A DNA stretch of 56,338 bases, from positions 1 through 56,338 of the forward strand of contig JASHPB010000235.1 in the NCBI GenBank assembly GCA_030038355.1, in the 5' to 3' direction. This document shows, in pieces, positions 18,131 to 25,489 of the stretch. Source of the stretch: Candidatus Binataceae bacterium. Its GTDB lineage: Bacteria; Desulfobacterota; Binatia; Binatales; Binataceae. Below the pieces are notes generated by a model. That model did no database searches. It saw nothing but the letters and a program-made list of their open reading frames with translations, and was not told where the DNA came from. Numbering within the stretch: the stretch's first letter is position 1; every line of letters starts with the position of its first letter. The position numbers and the translations under genes were made by a program.

Positions 18131-18478
18131 CTATTCGGTTTCCTGCTGCTGCTTGAGCTGCTGGATCTGCTGGCGCTGCTGCTCGATTTCCTGCTGTTGG
18201 GAATTGATTTGCGACTGTGTCTGCGCCTGCTGGTTCTCCTGGTTTTGCATCGCATTGCCGACCGCGTAACCGCCCACGCCGCCGATGGCACCGCCGATGG
18301 CGGCGCCCGCTCCAGGAGCGCCTACTGCCGCACCGATAATCGCGCCGGTCGCCGCGCCGATACCCGCGCCGCCGAGGGTCCCCTCTTCACGCGTCGAAAG
18401 CGGCTGCCCGGAACATCCTGCCGCGAGGAACAGGGCAGTCAGAGCAAAGGCTGCTGTAACAACGGACGATTTGCGCAT
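18131..18478 (-). CDS. Glycine-zipper lipoprotein, copy 2
   Basis: A 115-aa paralogue of its two neighbours. Lipobox LAAGC is followed by the shared SGQPLSTREEGT, then a glycine zipper (GAATGAIIGAAVGAPGAG) and a Gln-rich coiled-coil tail ending QQETE. The frame is open further upstream through the end of copy 3, but the ATG at 18478 starts a proper signal peptide and has an AGGAG site. The TAG stop of copy 3 lies inside that site (GTAGGAG), so the two are translationally coupled. It is closest to copy 3 in the zipper region, which suggests that duplication came after divergence from copy 1. Confidence 0.85.
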   Translation of the reverse strand: MRKSSVVTAAFALTALFLAAGCSGQPLSTREEGTLGGAGIGAATGAIIGAAVGAPGAGAAIGGAIGGVGGYAVGNAMQNQENQQAQTQSQINSQQQEIEQQRQQIQQLKQQQETE

Positions 18479-18488
18479 AATGCGGCTC

Positions 18489-18842
18489 CTACTCAGTCTC
18501 TTGCTGCTGCTTGAGCTGCTGAATCTGTTGACGCTGGTTCTCAATTTCCTGCTGCTGCGAATTGATTTGCGCTTGCGTCTGCGCCTGCTGCGTATCGCGG
18601 TTTTGCATCTCGTTGCCCACCGCAAAGCCACCTAAGGCGCCAATGCCAGCGCCTATGGCAGCGCCGGCACCGGGAGCCCCGACCGCAGCTCCAATTATAG
18701 CACCGGTCGCGGCTCCCAGTCCGGTCCCGATAAAGGTGCCCTTCTCACGCGTCGAAAGTGGCTGCCCACTACAGGCTGTAACCACGACGATGGCGGCTAC
18801 GACCATCACCGCCTTGAGAGCTGACGAAATCGAAGTGCCCAC
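18489..18842 (-). CDS. Glycine-zipper lipoprotein, copy 3
   Basis: A 117-aa first gene of the three-copy array. The preferred start is a GTG at 18842 preceded by GGGAGGAAACT; an upstream ATG at 18977 in the same frame would add an arginine-rich stretch that spoils the signal peptide. The lipobox is VTAC, followed by SGQPLSTREKGT (Lys replaces Glu of the others), a glycine zipper with GAATGAIIGAAVGAPGAG, and the same Gln-rich coiled-coil end. The mature N-terminus of about ten residues is nearly invariant among the copies, so that part probably has a specific partner. Confidence 0.82.
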   Translation of the reverse strand: MGTSISSALKAVMVVAAIVVVTACSGQPLSTREKGTFIGTGLGAATGAIIGAAVGAPGAGAAIGAGIGALGGFAVGNEMQNRDTQQAQTQAQINSQQQEIENQRQQIQQLKQQQETE

Positions 18843-19057
18843 AGTTTCCTCCCTGCGCCTCGAGCAGTTTTCGTGCCTGCCGCCAAGCATAAGGTACGCG
18901 CGGCTCGACCTGGCTCTGCACCTGCAAGCGCCTAGTTTTCTATCTTCCAAGCGTCCGATCAACCTGAATACGCGCACAGTTTGGGCGCTTTCCGCGATAA
19001 ATCAATATCGAGTTTCGCCGCTGATTCGCAAAGCCAAAGCGATCGAGGTTCGTGTCA

Positions 19058-19888
19058 TCAGGGCAGGACCGCGAAGATTCGCGCCGGGCCGCCGGTGCCC
19101 TCTCCGATTTTCATAGGAATACAGAAAATTGTGGCGCCCTTGGGCGGTAATTTGTCGGCGTTCGCCAGGTTTTCGAATCCCGGCTTGTCGCTAGCAAGCC
19201 ACAGCCGATGAACGGGAAAACTCTTCGAGCTTCCCGGGTCCATGCTCGCAGTGTCGATTGCAATCGCGCTCAGGTGCCGGTTCTTGATCAGGTACGCGAC
19301 GGCCTCAGGCGAATAACCGGGAAAATGGAGACCGGCCACATCGCCTGGCTTTGCGGTGCCCAGATAGTGAACCTTGTCGGGCCAGTATTTTCCCCATCCC
19401 GAGCGCGCAACGACGATTGCGCCGTCGGGAATCGGTCCGTTCGCGGCTTCGTAGGATTTGATGTCATCGACGCTGAGCGTGGCGTCGCGATCCTTTGCGG
19501 CGCGTGCCGAGAAATCGATTACCGCGGCCGGGCCGATACAATCGGCCAGCGGAACCTGCTCCGCCGTCATGCCGTGCTGATTGAAATGAATCGGCGCATC
19601 CATGTGTGTGCCGCCGTGCTCCGGCGCGGCGTATTTCGCTGACGAATAGAAATAATGACCAGGTGTCATGCCTTTCTTCTCGTACTCGTGGCTGAAGCCG
19701 GTTTCCTCACCGGGCCAGTAGATCGTCGAAGCATCGAAGGTGTGAGTAAGGTCGATGATCTTTGCCGGATCTATCTCTAGCGCCTGAGCACGTACTTTCG
19801 ATGCTGCGAACGCGATCGCCGTTACCGTGATCACCGCGATGCATCTGAGCGCGCGGCGCGATCTTATCTTCGCGAGCACGCCTACCAT
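19058..19888 (-). CDS. Exported cyclase-family (kynurenine formamidase-like) hydrolase
   Basis: A 276-aa metal-dependent hydrolase of the cyclase/KynB superfamily with a predicted signal peptide (MVGVLAKIRSRRALR then a hydrophobic core). The metal-binding signature HGGTHMDAPIHF is intact. It is preceded by DLTHTFDASTIYWPG and followed by a late IDTASMDPG...FPVHRLWL segment, all typical. The start at 19888 overlaps the end of the gamma-glutamyltransferase gene by 7 bases (ATGGTAG), so it is translated from the same message. Members hydrolyse cyclic amides, arylformamides or isatin. The substrate is not predictable, though pairing with a GGT suggests amide-bond chemistry on exported or scavenged compounds. 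Confidence 0.88.
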   Translation of the reverse strand: MVGVLAKIRSRRALRCIAVITVTAIAFAASKVRAQALEIDPAKIIDLTHTFDASTIYWPGEETGFSHEYEKKGMTPGHYFYSSAKYAAPEHGGTHMDAPIHFNQHGMTAEQVPLADCIGPAAVIDFSARAAKDRDATLSVDDIKSYEAANGPIPDGAIVVARSGWGKYWPDKVHYLGTAKPGDVAGLHFPGYSPEAVAYLIKNRHLSAIAIDTASMDPGSSKSFPVHRLWLASDKPGFENLANADKLPPKGATIFCIPMKIGEGTGGPARIFAVLP

Positions 19889-21642
19889 CCGATCGCCTGC
19901 GCCGCCATCACGGGGCCGAGCTGCCCGCGCGGATCGCAGCCGCCCAACACGAGGCCGCGTGCGCGATCGACCTGTACCGCGAGCACGTGACCCTCTGACC
20001 AAGGCGGCCTGACTATCAGTTGATGTCCACGCGCTTCGAGCGCCGCGCGGACCGACATGTCGATGCGCTCTTCGACGCGGAGCACACCGGGCATCGCGTT
20101 GTGAGGGTAGAAGGTCGAATGGAAGTGCGGCGTCGAGAATTTCGGCGCCTCGATCGCCTCCTGCAGGTTCATGCCGAAGTCGACCGTGTTGAGGAAAAAC
20201 TGGAAGGTCCACTGGTCCTGCTGATCGCCGCCCGGCGTGCCGAATGCGAGATACGGTTCGCCCGCGCGCATCGCAAGCGACGGCGAGAGAGTTGTGCGCG
20301 GGCGCTTGCCGGGCTTCAGCGCGTTGGGATGATGCTCGTCGAGGTAGAAGGTCTGCATACGCGAGCCGAGGGGAAATCCGAGCGACTCGACTACCGGCGA
20401 ACTCGGAATCCAGCCGCCGCTCGCGGTAATAGCGATCATGTTGCCGGCGCGGTCGGCAGCCGTGACGTGAATTGTGCCGCTGCCCCAGCTTCGTGATTCT
20501 GGTGCGGCGTCGAGGCGCGAACGCATCGCGCGCGGATCGCCTGGGCGCTGCTCATGCGACGCGTGCGCGGGATCGATCAGCGGCCGCCGAAGCTTCGTGT
20601 AGGCATCCGAGAGAAGCGCCCTCATCGGCACATCGGTGAACTCGGGGTCGGCGTAATACGCATCGCGATCGGCGAACGCGAGCTTGGCGGACTCGACAAC
20701 AGTGTGGATGTAATCGGCCGAGTTGTGCTTCATCGCACCCAGATCGAATCCCTCGAGCAGCTTGAGCTGCTGAAGAAAGACCGGGCCTTGCGACCACGGT
20801 CCGCACTTGAAGACCGTGACGCCGCGGTAACCGATATGCACGGGGTCTTCGATTCGTGTCGTGAACCCGGCGAGGTCCTCGAGCCCGAGCGTGCCGTCGT
20901 TGGCATCGGACCAGGCGACGATCTCGCGTGCGATATCGCCGCGGTAGAAGCGATCGCGGGCGGCGTCAAGCGCGCCCTCGCGGCCGCGGTTCTTCGCCTC
21001 CGCTTCGGCATCGACCAATCGGCGAAAGAAGTTCGCCAGCGCTGGATTACGGATGAGGTCGCCCGGAGCAGGGACCTTTCCGTTTGGCAGATAAAGTGCC
21101 GCAGTCGTTGGCCAGCGTTTGAGGTAATTGTCGGCGTTTTGCCGCAGTGAAGCGCCCGCACCAGCGATGGCATCGGGACCGCGATCTTCGCCGGCGAGGC
21201 CGACATGAACCGGAAACCCATCCTCGGCCAGCTCGCGCGCCGGCTCGAGAACTCGCGCAAGCGAACAAGTACCGAACTCGCGGAGGGCGGTAACCAGTGC
21301 GCCGAATGCCGCCGGAACGCCTGCGGCATGAAGGCCGTAGGGCGGAATTATGTCGATATTACGCGCCCGGAAAAACTCGATAGTCGCGCGGGCCGGGGCG
21401 GTCATGTTGCCATTGATTGCTGCAACGCGGCGGGCAGCTGCCGAATAGATAAGCATCGGTGCCTCGCCGCCAATAGTGTGCATATGAGGATTTACGATGC
21501 CTTCGACAAACGTAGCAGCTACTGCAGCATCTATCGCGTTGCCGCCATGTGCGAAAATCCGTGCGCCTGCAGCCGCGGAAAGGAAGTGCTCAGTCGCGAT
21601 AACCCAGCGTCGGCCCACTATTAGCGGATAAAGCGTCGGCAT
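19882..21642 (-). CDS. Gamma-glutamyltransferase-family Ntn hydrolase
   Basis: A 586-aa GGT-like protein. It contains the family N-terminal phrase FAHGGNAIDAAVAATF, the NGNMTAPA region, and the self-processing site SGTIHV, where Thr390 would become the nucleophile of the small subunit. The substrate loop shows GTPGGDQQDQWTFQF, similar to the family GTPGG motif. No signal peptide is apparent, unlike classical periplasmic GGTs, so it may be one of the cytoplasmic or acylase-like branch (cephalosporin acylase and the YwrD type). It is first in a two-gene unit with the cyclase-family hydrolase. Confidence 0.9.
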   Translation of the reverse strand: MPTLYPLIVGRRWVIATEHFLSAAAGARIFAHGGNAIDAAVAATFVEGIVNPHMHTIGGEAPMLIYSAAARRVAAINGNMTAPARATIEFFRARNIDIIPPYGLHAAGVPAAFGALVTALREFGTCSLARVLEPARELAEDGFPVHVGLAGEDRGPDAIAGAGASLRQNADNYLKRWPTTAALYLPNGKVPAPGDLIRNPALANFFRRLVDAEAEAKNRGREGALDAARDRFYRGDIAREIVAWSDANDGTLGLEDLAGFTTRIEDPVHIGYRGVTVFKCGPWSQGPVFLQQLKLLEGFDLGAMKHNSADYIHTVVESAKLAFADRDAYYADPEFTDVPMRALLSDAYTKLRRPLIDPAHASHEQRPGDPRAMRSRLDAAPESRSWGSGTIHVTAADRAGNMIAITASGGWIPSSPVVESLGFPLGSRMQTFYLDEHHPNALKPGKRPRTTLSPSLAMRAGEPYLAFGTPGGDQQDQWTFQFFLNTVDFGMNLQEAIEAPKFSTPHFHSTFYPHNAMPGVLRVEERIDMSVRAALEARGHQLIVRPPWSEGHVLAVQVDRARGLVLGGCDPRGQLGPVMAAQAIGW

Positions 21643-21748
21643 CTAATTCCCTCTAAAGTCTGATCGACCAAAAATCGAGGCTCTGCGCGAGTCTCAAAGT
21701 GCTTTCGTTTGTTCGTAGAATGGGCAGTAGCTGGGCACGATGTAACGT

Positions 21749-21770
21749 CCCGATGATAGCATTCATCGGG
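21749..21770. promoter_or_regulatory. Perfect 8-bp inverted repeat upstream of GGT gene
   Basis: Arms CCCGATGA and TCATCGGG with a 6-base spacer. It lies 107 bases upstream of the GGT start, in the untranslated leader or promoter. It could be an operator or leader hairpin; no T tract follows on either strand, so it is unlikely to be a terminator. Confidence 0.45.
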
Positions 21771-21831
21771 AAAGTGTCACAAAAGCAGCACACCAAATCG
21801 GGAAGGGTCTACCGAAAAGGGCGTGTTTTAG

Positions 21832-21852
21832 CTTTCCACAGCCTGTGAAAAG
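21832..21852. promoter_or_regulatory. Operator-like 21-bp imperfect palindrome
   Basis: Arms CTTTCCACAG and CTGTGAAAAG around a single central base, with 9 of 10 positions complementary. It sits between the divergent GGT gene and the small gene at 21964, a usual place for a dimeric repressor site. No regulator gene lies beside it. Confidence 0.4.
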
Positions 21853-21963
21853 TCGAAACGAATCGGACCTCAGGAGCGTCTAAAAATTAGGCCCGGAGCT
21901 TGCTATAGTAGTGGATGGGCGGTTGATGGTCGCCGAGGATGGCGACGAAAGGAAGAGGAAACC

Positions 21964-22170
21964 ATGCTGGCAAACACAATTTCAGACGCGGTCGTGGGGC
22001 TGCATTGCCGGTTGCTTCGACCCGTACGCGACCATGAAGGTCGTAGCCGATTCGCCGAAAAACCGCGAATTATTCGCGAAGTGAACAATCTCGAGCGCCA
22101 CATGTACCTGGTCCAGTTTGACGATGGCGCGACGACTTTCCTGTTCCCGAACGAAGTAGTGGTTGAGTAG
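21964..22170 (+). CDS. Small basic/hydrophobic hypothetical protein, 68 aa
   Basis: Not a family I can name. The ATG at 21964 has a good ribosome site (GAAGAGGAAACC). The product has alternating beta-type patterns (MYLVQFDDGATTFLFP) and ends in NEVVVE, resembling a small SH3-like barrel. The single Cys is at residue 15. It has its own promoter region upstream and a hairpin 36 bases downstream, so it looks like a single-gene unit. The phrase 'LVQFDDGATTFLFPNEV' recalls proteins in which a barrel binds RNA or a protein partner, but no function should be assigned. Confidence 0.6.
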   Translation: MLANTISDAVVGLHCRLLRPVRDHEGRSRFAEKPRIIREVNNLERHMYLVQFDDGATTFLFPNEVVVE

Positions 22171-22206
22171 TTAACGACTCGGGCCGCTTCAGGCGGTAAA
22201 AGCTCG

Positions 22207-22223
22207 CGCCGCATAGTGCGGCG
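22207..22223. terminator. Short GC-rich hairpin after the 68-aa gene
   Basis: Perfect arms CGCCGCA and TGCGGCG with a 3-base loop, 36 bases after the stop. No T tract follows, so termination activity is uncertain. It sits between convergent genes. Confidence 0.35.
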
Positions 22224-22381
22224 ACGAGGAACAAATGACGGTGGCACTGGAGACCAAGGGGGCCTCCAAAATAGTGAAGGATGCCACGAGTCGCGAAGCG
22301 AGGGGCCGGCGACACTTCTCCGCGGGTTACGCGGATTGAGCTCCCCAATCATTTCGAAATTTGGCAGTTCGCTGAGTGCGA

Positions 22382-22855
22382 CTATTTGCTCGTGCGTGGA
22401 GAATAGCGTGCTCGCTCATCGCGGCCGCCCGTCTGCGCACGCCGCCAGTATCCCCAGGGAAAATGCACGACCTCCAGTTTCATCCCGTCGGGATCGGCAA
22501 TAAACATCGCGTAGTAGTTCTCGCCGTATTCTGGATAAAGGGCAGGCGCATCGAGCAGTTCGATCCCCTCGGCCAGGACGAAGTGATGAAACTCATCCAC
22601 GTCCGCGCGCGAAATCGCCTTGAACGCCAGATGATGCAAGCCCGGCCGATAACGGTTGAACGTGCTCTCGCGCTGGCTAGCGTCCGCGGGCCGAATCGCG
22701 ACCGTCATATGCGCATTCGCCCATCGCGGGTCCGTATCCTCGATCCTGCGAAAGCCCAGTTCCGGCATCACTTTCCCATAGAACGCCTCGGAGCGCGCCA
22801 GGTCGGAAACAGTGAGGTCGATGTGCTCGATTCCAAGAATGTCAATTGGTGGCAT
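22382..22855 (-). CDS. Glyoxalase/VOC-superfamily protein
   Basis: A 157-aa vicinal-oxygen-chelate protein with the expected paired beta-alpha-beta-beta-beta modules. Likely metal ligands are His in IEHIDLTVSDL, His in RPGLHHLAFKA and Glu in PDGMKLEVVHFP. The ATG at 22855 has a GAGG site and starts just before the domain. An alternative GTG at 22882 overlaps the NUDIX stop and would add nine residues. Members include glyoxalase I, dioxygenases and antibiotic-binding proteins; the sequence does not choose between them. It is probably in one operon with the NUDIX gene upstream. Confidence 0.85.
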   Translation of the reverse strand: MPPIDILGIEHIDLTVSDLARSEAFYGKVMPELGFRRIEDTDPRWANAHMTVAIRPADASQRESTFNRYRPGLHHLAFKAISRADVDEFHHFVLAEGIELLDAPALYPEYGENYYAMFIADPDGMKLEVVHFPWGYWRRAQTGGRDERARYSPRTSK

Positions 22856-22881
22856 AGAAAAGCCTCGGGCAAAATCGGCCA

Positions 22882-23409
22882 CTAACTCGCGCGCGCAAGA
22901 AAATCTCGCGCCCGGTAAAGCGCGGTAATCGTTTTTGCATCGACGATCTCGCCGCGCTCGATCATCGCGAAAGTTTCCTCGAAGGGCACGCGGCTTACTT
23001 TGATCACCTCGTCGTGATCGAGCTTGCCCGCGCCCGGTGAAAGCTCACGCGCGAGGAACAATTCGATGCGCTCGTCACAGAAGCTCGGAATCGTGACGAT
23101 TGAGCCGAGCCGATCCCACCTCGCTGCGCTGAGCGCGGCTTCCTCGCCGAGCTCGCGGCGCGCGCACCCGAGATAGTCCTCCCCCGCGTTGCGGCATCCC
23201 GCGGGAATCTCGCGCATCCATGCGCCGACCGCGTGGCGCCACTGAGAGAGCATCGCGATCGTGCCGTCACCATCGAGCGCCACGATCGCAGCGGCGCCCG
23301 GATGCCGAATGACCGGCAAGTCAACCACTACTCCGCTCGGCAGCTCGGCGGTCTCGACGCCGAAGTCGACGACGCCGAGTTTCAAGACCGGACGGCGCTT
23401 CGTTTCCAT
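22882..23409 (-). CDS. NUDIX hydrolase, ADP-ribose pyrophosphatase-like
   Basis: A 175-aa enzyme. The NUDIX box is AGCRNAGEDYLGCARRELGE followed by EAAL: it keeps the G-x5-E-x7-REL-x-EE core, but the usual late Gly is Ala. The upstream phrases VVDLPVIRHPGAAAIVALDGDG and QWRHAVGAWMREIPAG are typical of the ADP-ribose/NDP-sugar subgroup. The frame is open to 23448; the start METKRRPVLK at 23409 fits family length better. It is followed within the same transcript by the VOC gene and is divergent from the DsbA-like gene. Confidence 0.88.
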   Translation of the reverse strand: METKRRPVLKLGVVDFGVETAELPSGVVVDLPVIRHPGAAAIVALDGDGTIAMLSQWRHAVGAWMREIPAGCRNAGEDYLGCARRELGEEAALSAARWDRLGSIVTIPSFCDERIELFLARELSPGAGKLDHDEVIKVSRVPFEETFAMIERGEIVDAKTITALYRARDFLARAS

Positions 23410-23512
23410 GGGGATCTCAGAATGGCCGCGGCGCGCGAAATCACGCAAGGGGCGATTTGCCCGTCAGCTTGAAACGCGCCAAGATTTCGCCACGCGGCGG
23501 AGCAAGCTCTCG

Positions 23513-24118
23513 ATGGCGCGCATCCAGGTTCCAATCTTTTTCGATTACGCCTCGACGCTCTGCTATATCGCCTGGCGAATTGTGGGCGAACTCGAACGCG
23601 AGCTCGAATTTGACGCGCTATGGAAGGGCGTGCCGATCGCAATGCGCGATCATCACGCCAAGCCCGGCCGGATCGTAAACGATCGCGAGCGGCAGAAGGT
23701 CCTGATGGTCGCGGCGGAGACGGGAGTGGCGGTGGCGATGCCGCCGGCGTGGCTCGATTCAATCGGTGCACTCGAAGGCTCGGAGATCGCGCGCGAGGCT
23801 AGTGTCTTCGGCGCTTATCACGACGCGATGTTCCGCGCGGCGTTCGAGCAGCGGCGCGATATCGGCAATCACCAGGTGCTGGTGGAAATTGCCGCACACG
23901 CGGGGCTCGATCCAGATCGCTTTGGGCGCGACCTGCGCTCCGGGGCGATGCGCGAACGGATCGAGGCGAACAAGCGCGAGGCCGACGAGTTCTCGGCGCT
24001 CGGCTACCCGACTTTTATCCTGGGTGATTTTCCGCTGACTGGCATTCAGCCGATCTCGTCGATGCGGCTGTTACTAGCGCGCTTCATCAAGCAGCGGACG
24101 GCCGAACCCCAGGCCTAA
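23513..24118 (+). CDS. DsbA-family (FrnE/HCCA isomerase-like) oxidoreductase
   Basis: A 201-aa thioredoxin-fold protein with the helical insertion of the DsbA superfamily. The redox motif position reads YASTLCYIAW, so only one cysteine remains of a CxxC. That is the pattern of 2-hydroxychromene-2-carboxylate isomerase or polyketide FrnE relatives rather than a disulfide oxidase. The cis-Pro loop is ALGYPTFILG. The frame is open far upstream, but homology begins MARIQVPIFFDYAS, so the ATG at 23513 is used. No signal peptide is present, which argues for a cytoplasmic role, perhaps glutathione- or thiol-linked. Confidence 0.82.
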   Translation: MARIQVPIFFDYASTLCYIAWRIVGELERELEFDALWKGVPIAMRDHHAKPGRIVNDRERQKVLMVAAETGVAVAMPPAWLDSIGALEGSEIAREASVFGAYHDAMFRAAFEQRRDIGNHQVLVEIAAHAGLDPDRFGRDLRSGAMRERIEANKREADEFSALGYPTFILGDFPLTGIQPISSMRLLLARFIKQRTAEPQA

Positions 24119-24126
24119 AGCCACTT

Positions 24127-24453
24127 TCACTTCAGCGCTGAGAACGACGTCGGCATCAGGATACTGTTCGTGATGGATGCGATGATCGGGCCGTCAGCTT
24201 CGCTCTTGTCGCGCGCCTCGATCCATTCAGGATCGGCGGCAAAGGCGGCGAACTTCTTCTCTCGATCGGCGAGCGATTCCCACTGCAGCATGTAGACCAA
24301 ATCGGAATTCGACTCGCCAATGGCGACCGTCCAGAAGCCGACTTGCCGGATGCCGTGTTTTTCGAACAGCCGGCAAGTGACGGTGGCGAACCGTTTCACG
24401 ATCGCGGGCAAGCGGCCCGGAACGCAGTGATAGATACGAAGTTCATAAATCAT
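24127..24453 (-). CDS. NIPSNAP-family protein
   Basis: A 108-aa dimeric ferredoxin-like (alpha-beta barrel) protein. Family features are the start MIYELRIYHCVPGRLPA, the middle phrase FWTVAIGESNSDLVYMLQWES, and the C-terminal ILMPTSFS. The start at 24453 has an AGAGG site; an upstream start would add a non-homologous arginine-rich piece. NIPSNAP proteins are often found beside catabolic genes, but their biochemical role is not defined. It lies just before the EthD-type gene on the same strand, and the two share the same fold class. Confidence 0.88.
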   Translation of the reverse strand: MIYELRIYHCVPGRLPAIVKRFATVTCRLFEKHGIRQVGFWTVAIGESNSDLVYMLQWESLADREKKFAAFAADPEWIEARDKSEADGPIIASITNSILMPTSFSALK

Positions 24454-24567
24454 TTCTGTTCTACCTCTCGGGGATGAGAGCTGCTGCCATCTTCGCAGCA
24501 GCAGAGACATGCTGAAAGGGATCCGATTCGATCCAACGTACAGGGCGGGACCGGACGGTACGGCGAA

Positions 24568-25347
24568 TCAGCGCCGATCGATGACGACGCGCTCTTTCGC
24601 GACCCACAGCGACGAGTTTTTGAAATCGATGAAGTTCGCTTCATCCTCGACGGCGCGTCGTCCCGCGCGCCTTGCTTCCGGCGTTGCCGCGGCCGCTGCC
24701 GATTCCGCGCGATCGATCCAGGCTTCGGCGTGACCGGTATAGGGCGGAACCTTCGTCCCGCGTGGCGCGCGAAGCTGCTGCTCGATTGGATCTTCGAATC
24801 GATGCACCTGGAAGTACCGCTTGAGGTGGGAGCCTGCAGCGAGCCCTCGAATAATCGGCCCGTGATTGGTTCGCCAGTAGAGCTGCGCCTGTTCGAGCGA
24901 CTGGCTTTGCGGATGACGCAGCGGAAAGAAAATCTTCACGAGACCGCTGCCGGGTCGAGCGACCATGTCCTCGGAAGGATTGATTTGCGGATACTCATAG
25001 GCGAGCCAGAGCGGTGAGTTGGGCAAATCGATGAACCTCGCTTCGTCCTCGAGCAGTTCATTGCCGGCGGCCTGTCCCGCTGAACTTCCGAAACTGGCAG
25101 CCAAGGCGTCACGTGTAGTCCACCACAGCTCGGCGACGCCGTCGTAGGGTGGTTCCATGCCGCCGCGGGCACGCGCCATCTGCTCGTTCATCGGATCGTC
25201 CAGCGTGTGATTCTGCACGTAGCGAAGGATGTTCAAGGAGGTGGCGTGTTTGGCGACGATCGGTCCGTGTAACTCATGCCAGTACTTCTGGAACTCTTCG
25301 CGCGAGATCGAGGGTTTGCGGCGCAGGGTAAAGACAAGACGAATCAT
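24568..25347 (-). CDS. Tandem EthD-domain protein
   Basis: A 259-aa protein built of two EthD (ferredoxin-like) units. Unit 1 (residues about 1-115) has FTLRRKPSISREEFQKYWHE and HGPIV. Unit 2 (about 135-255) has FPLRHPQSQSLEQAQLYWRT and HGPII. Each unit ends with a similar phrase (EARFIDLPNSPLWLAYE and EANFIDFKNSSLWVAKE), so it arose by internal duplication. EthD was first seen in an ETBE-degradation operon and such domains occur in dehydratases and cyclases. A pseudo-dimer within one chain is likely. The substrate is unknown. Confidence 0.87.
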   Translation of the reverse strand: MIRLVFTLRRKPSISREEFQKYWHELHGPIVAKHATSLNILRYVQNHTLDDPMNEQMARARGGMEPPYDGVAELWWTTRDALAASFGSSAGQAAGNELLEDEARFIDLPNSPLWLAYEYPQINPSEDMVARPGSGLVKIFFPLRHPQSQSLEQAQLYWRTNHGPIIRGLAAGSHLKRYFQVHRFEDPIEQQLRAPRGTKVPPYTGHAEAWIDRAESAAAAATPEARRAGRRAVEDEANFIDFKNSSLWVAKERVVIDRR

Positions 25348-25489
25348 TTGTCGATGACCTATTCAGCCGGATTTAGTAGCAGCGAGTGCCCGCAACGCTT
25401 TATCGGCCGCTGGACCGCGATCCTACTCGAACGTTAGGATTTTCTCCATCGCGCTGAGTGTATCGGTGCGACAACGAGGAACGTCGTGA

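Larger units (their letters stand above)
21643..21963. other. Divergent intergenic region with two strong inverted repeats
   Basis: About 320 bases between the GGT gene (leftward) and a small gene (rightward), AT-richer than its surroundings and without a gene. It must hold promoters for both directions. Two palindromic elements are given as separate entries. A TATAGT near 21903-21908 could be a -10 box for the rightward gene, but no matching -35 box is obvious. Confidence 0.5.
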
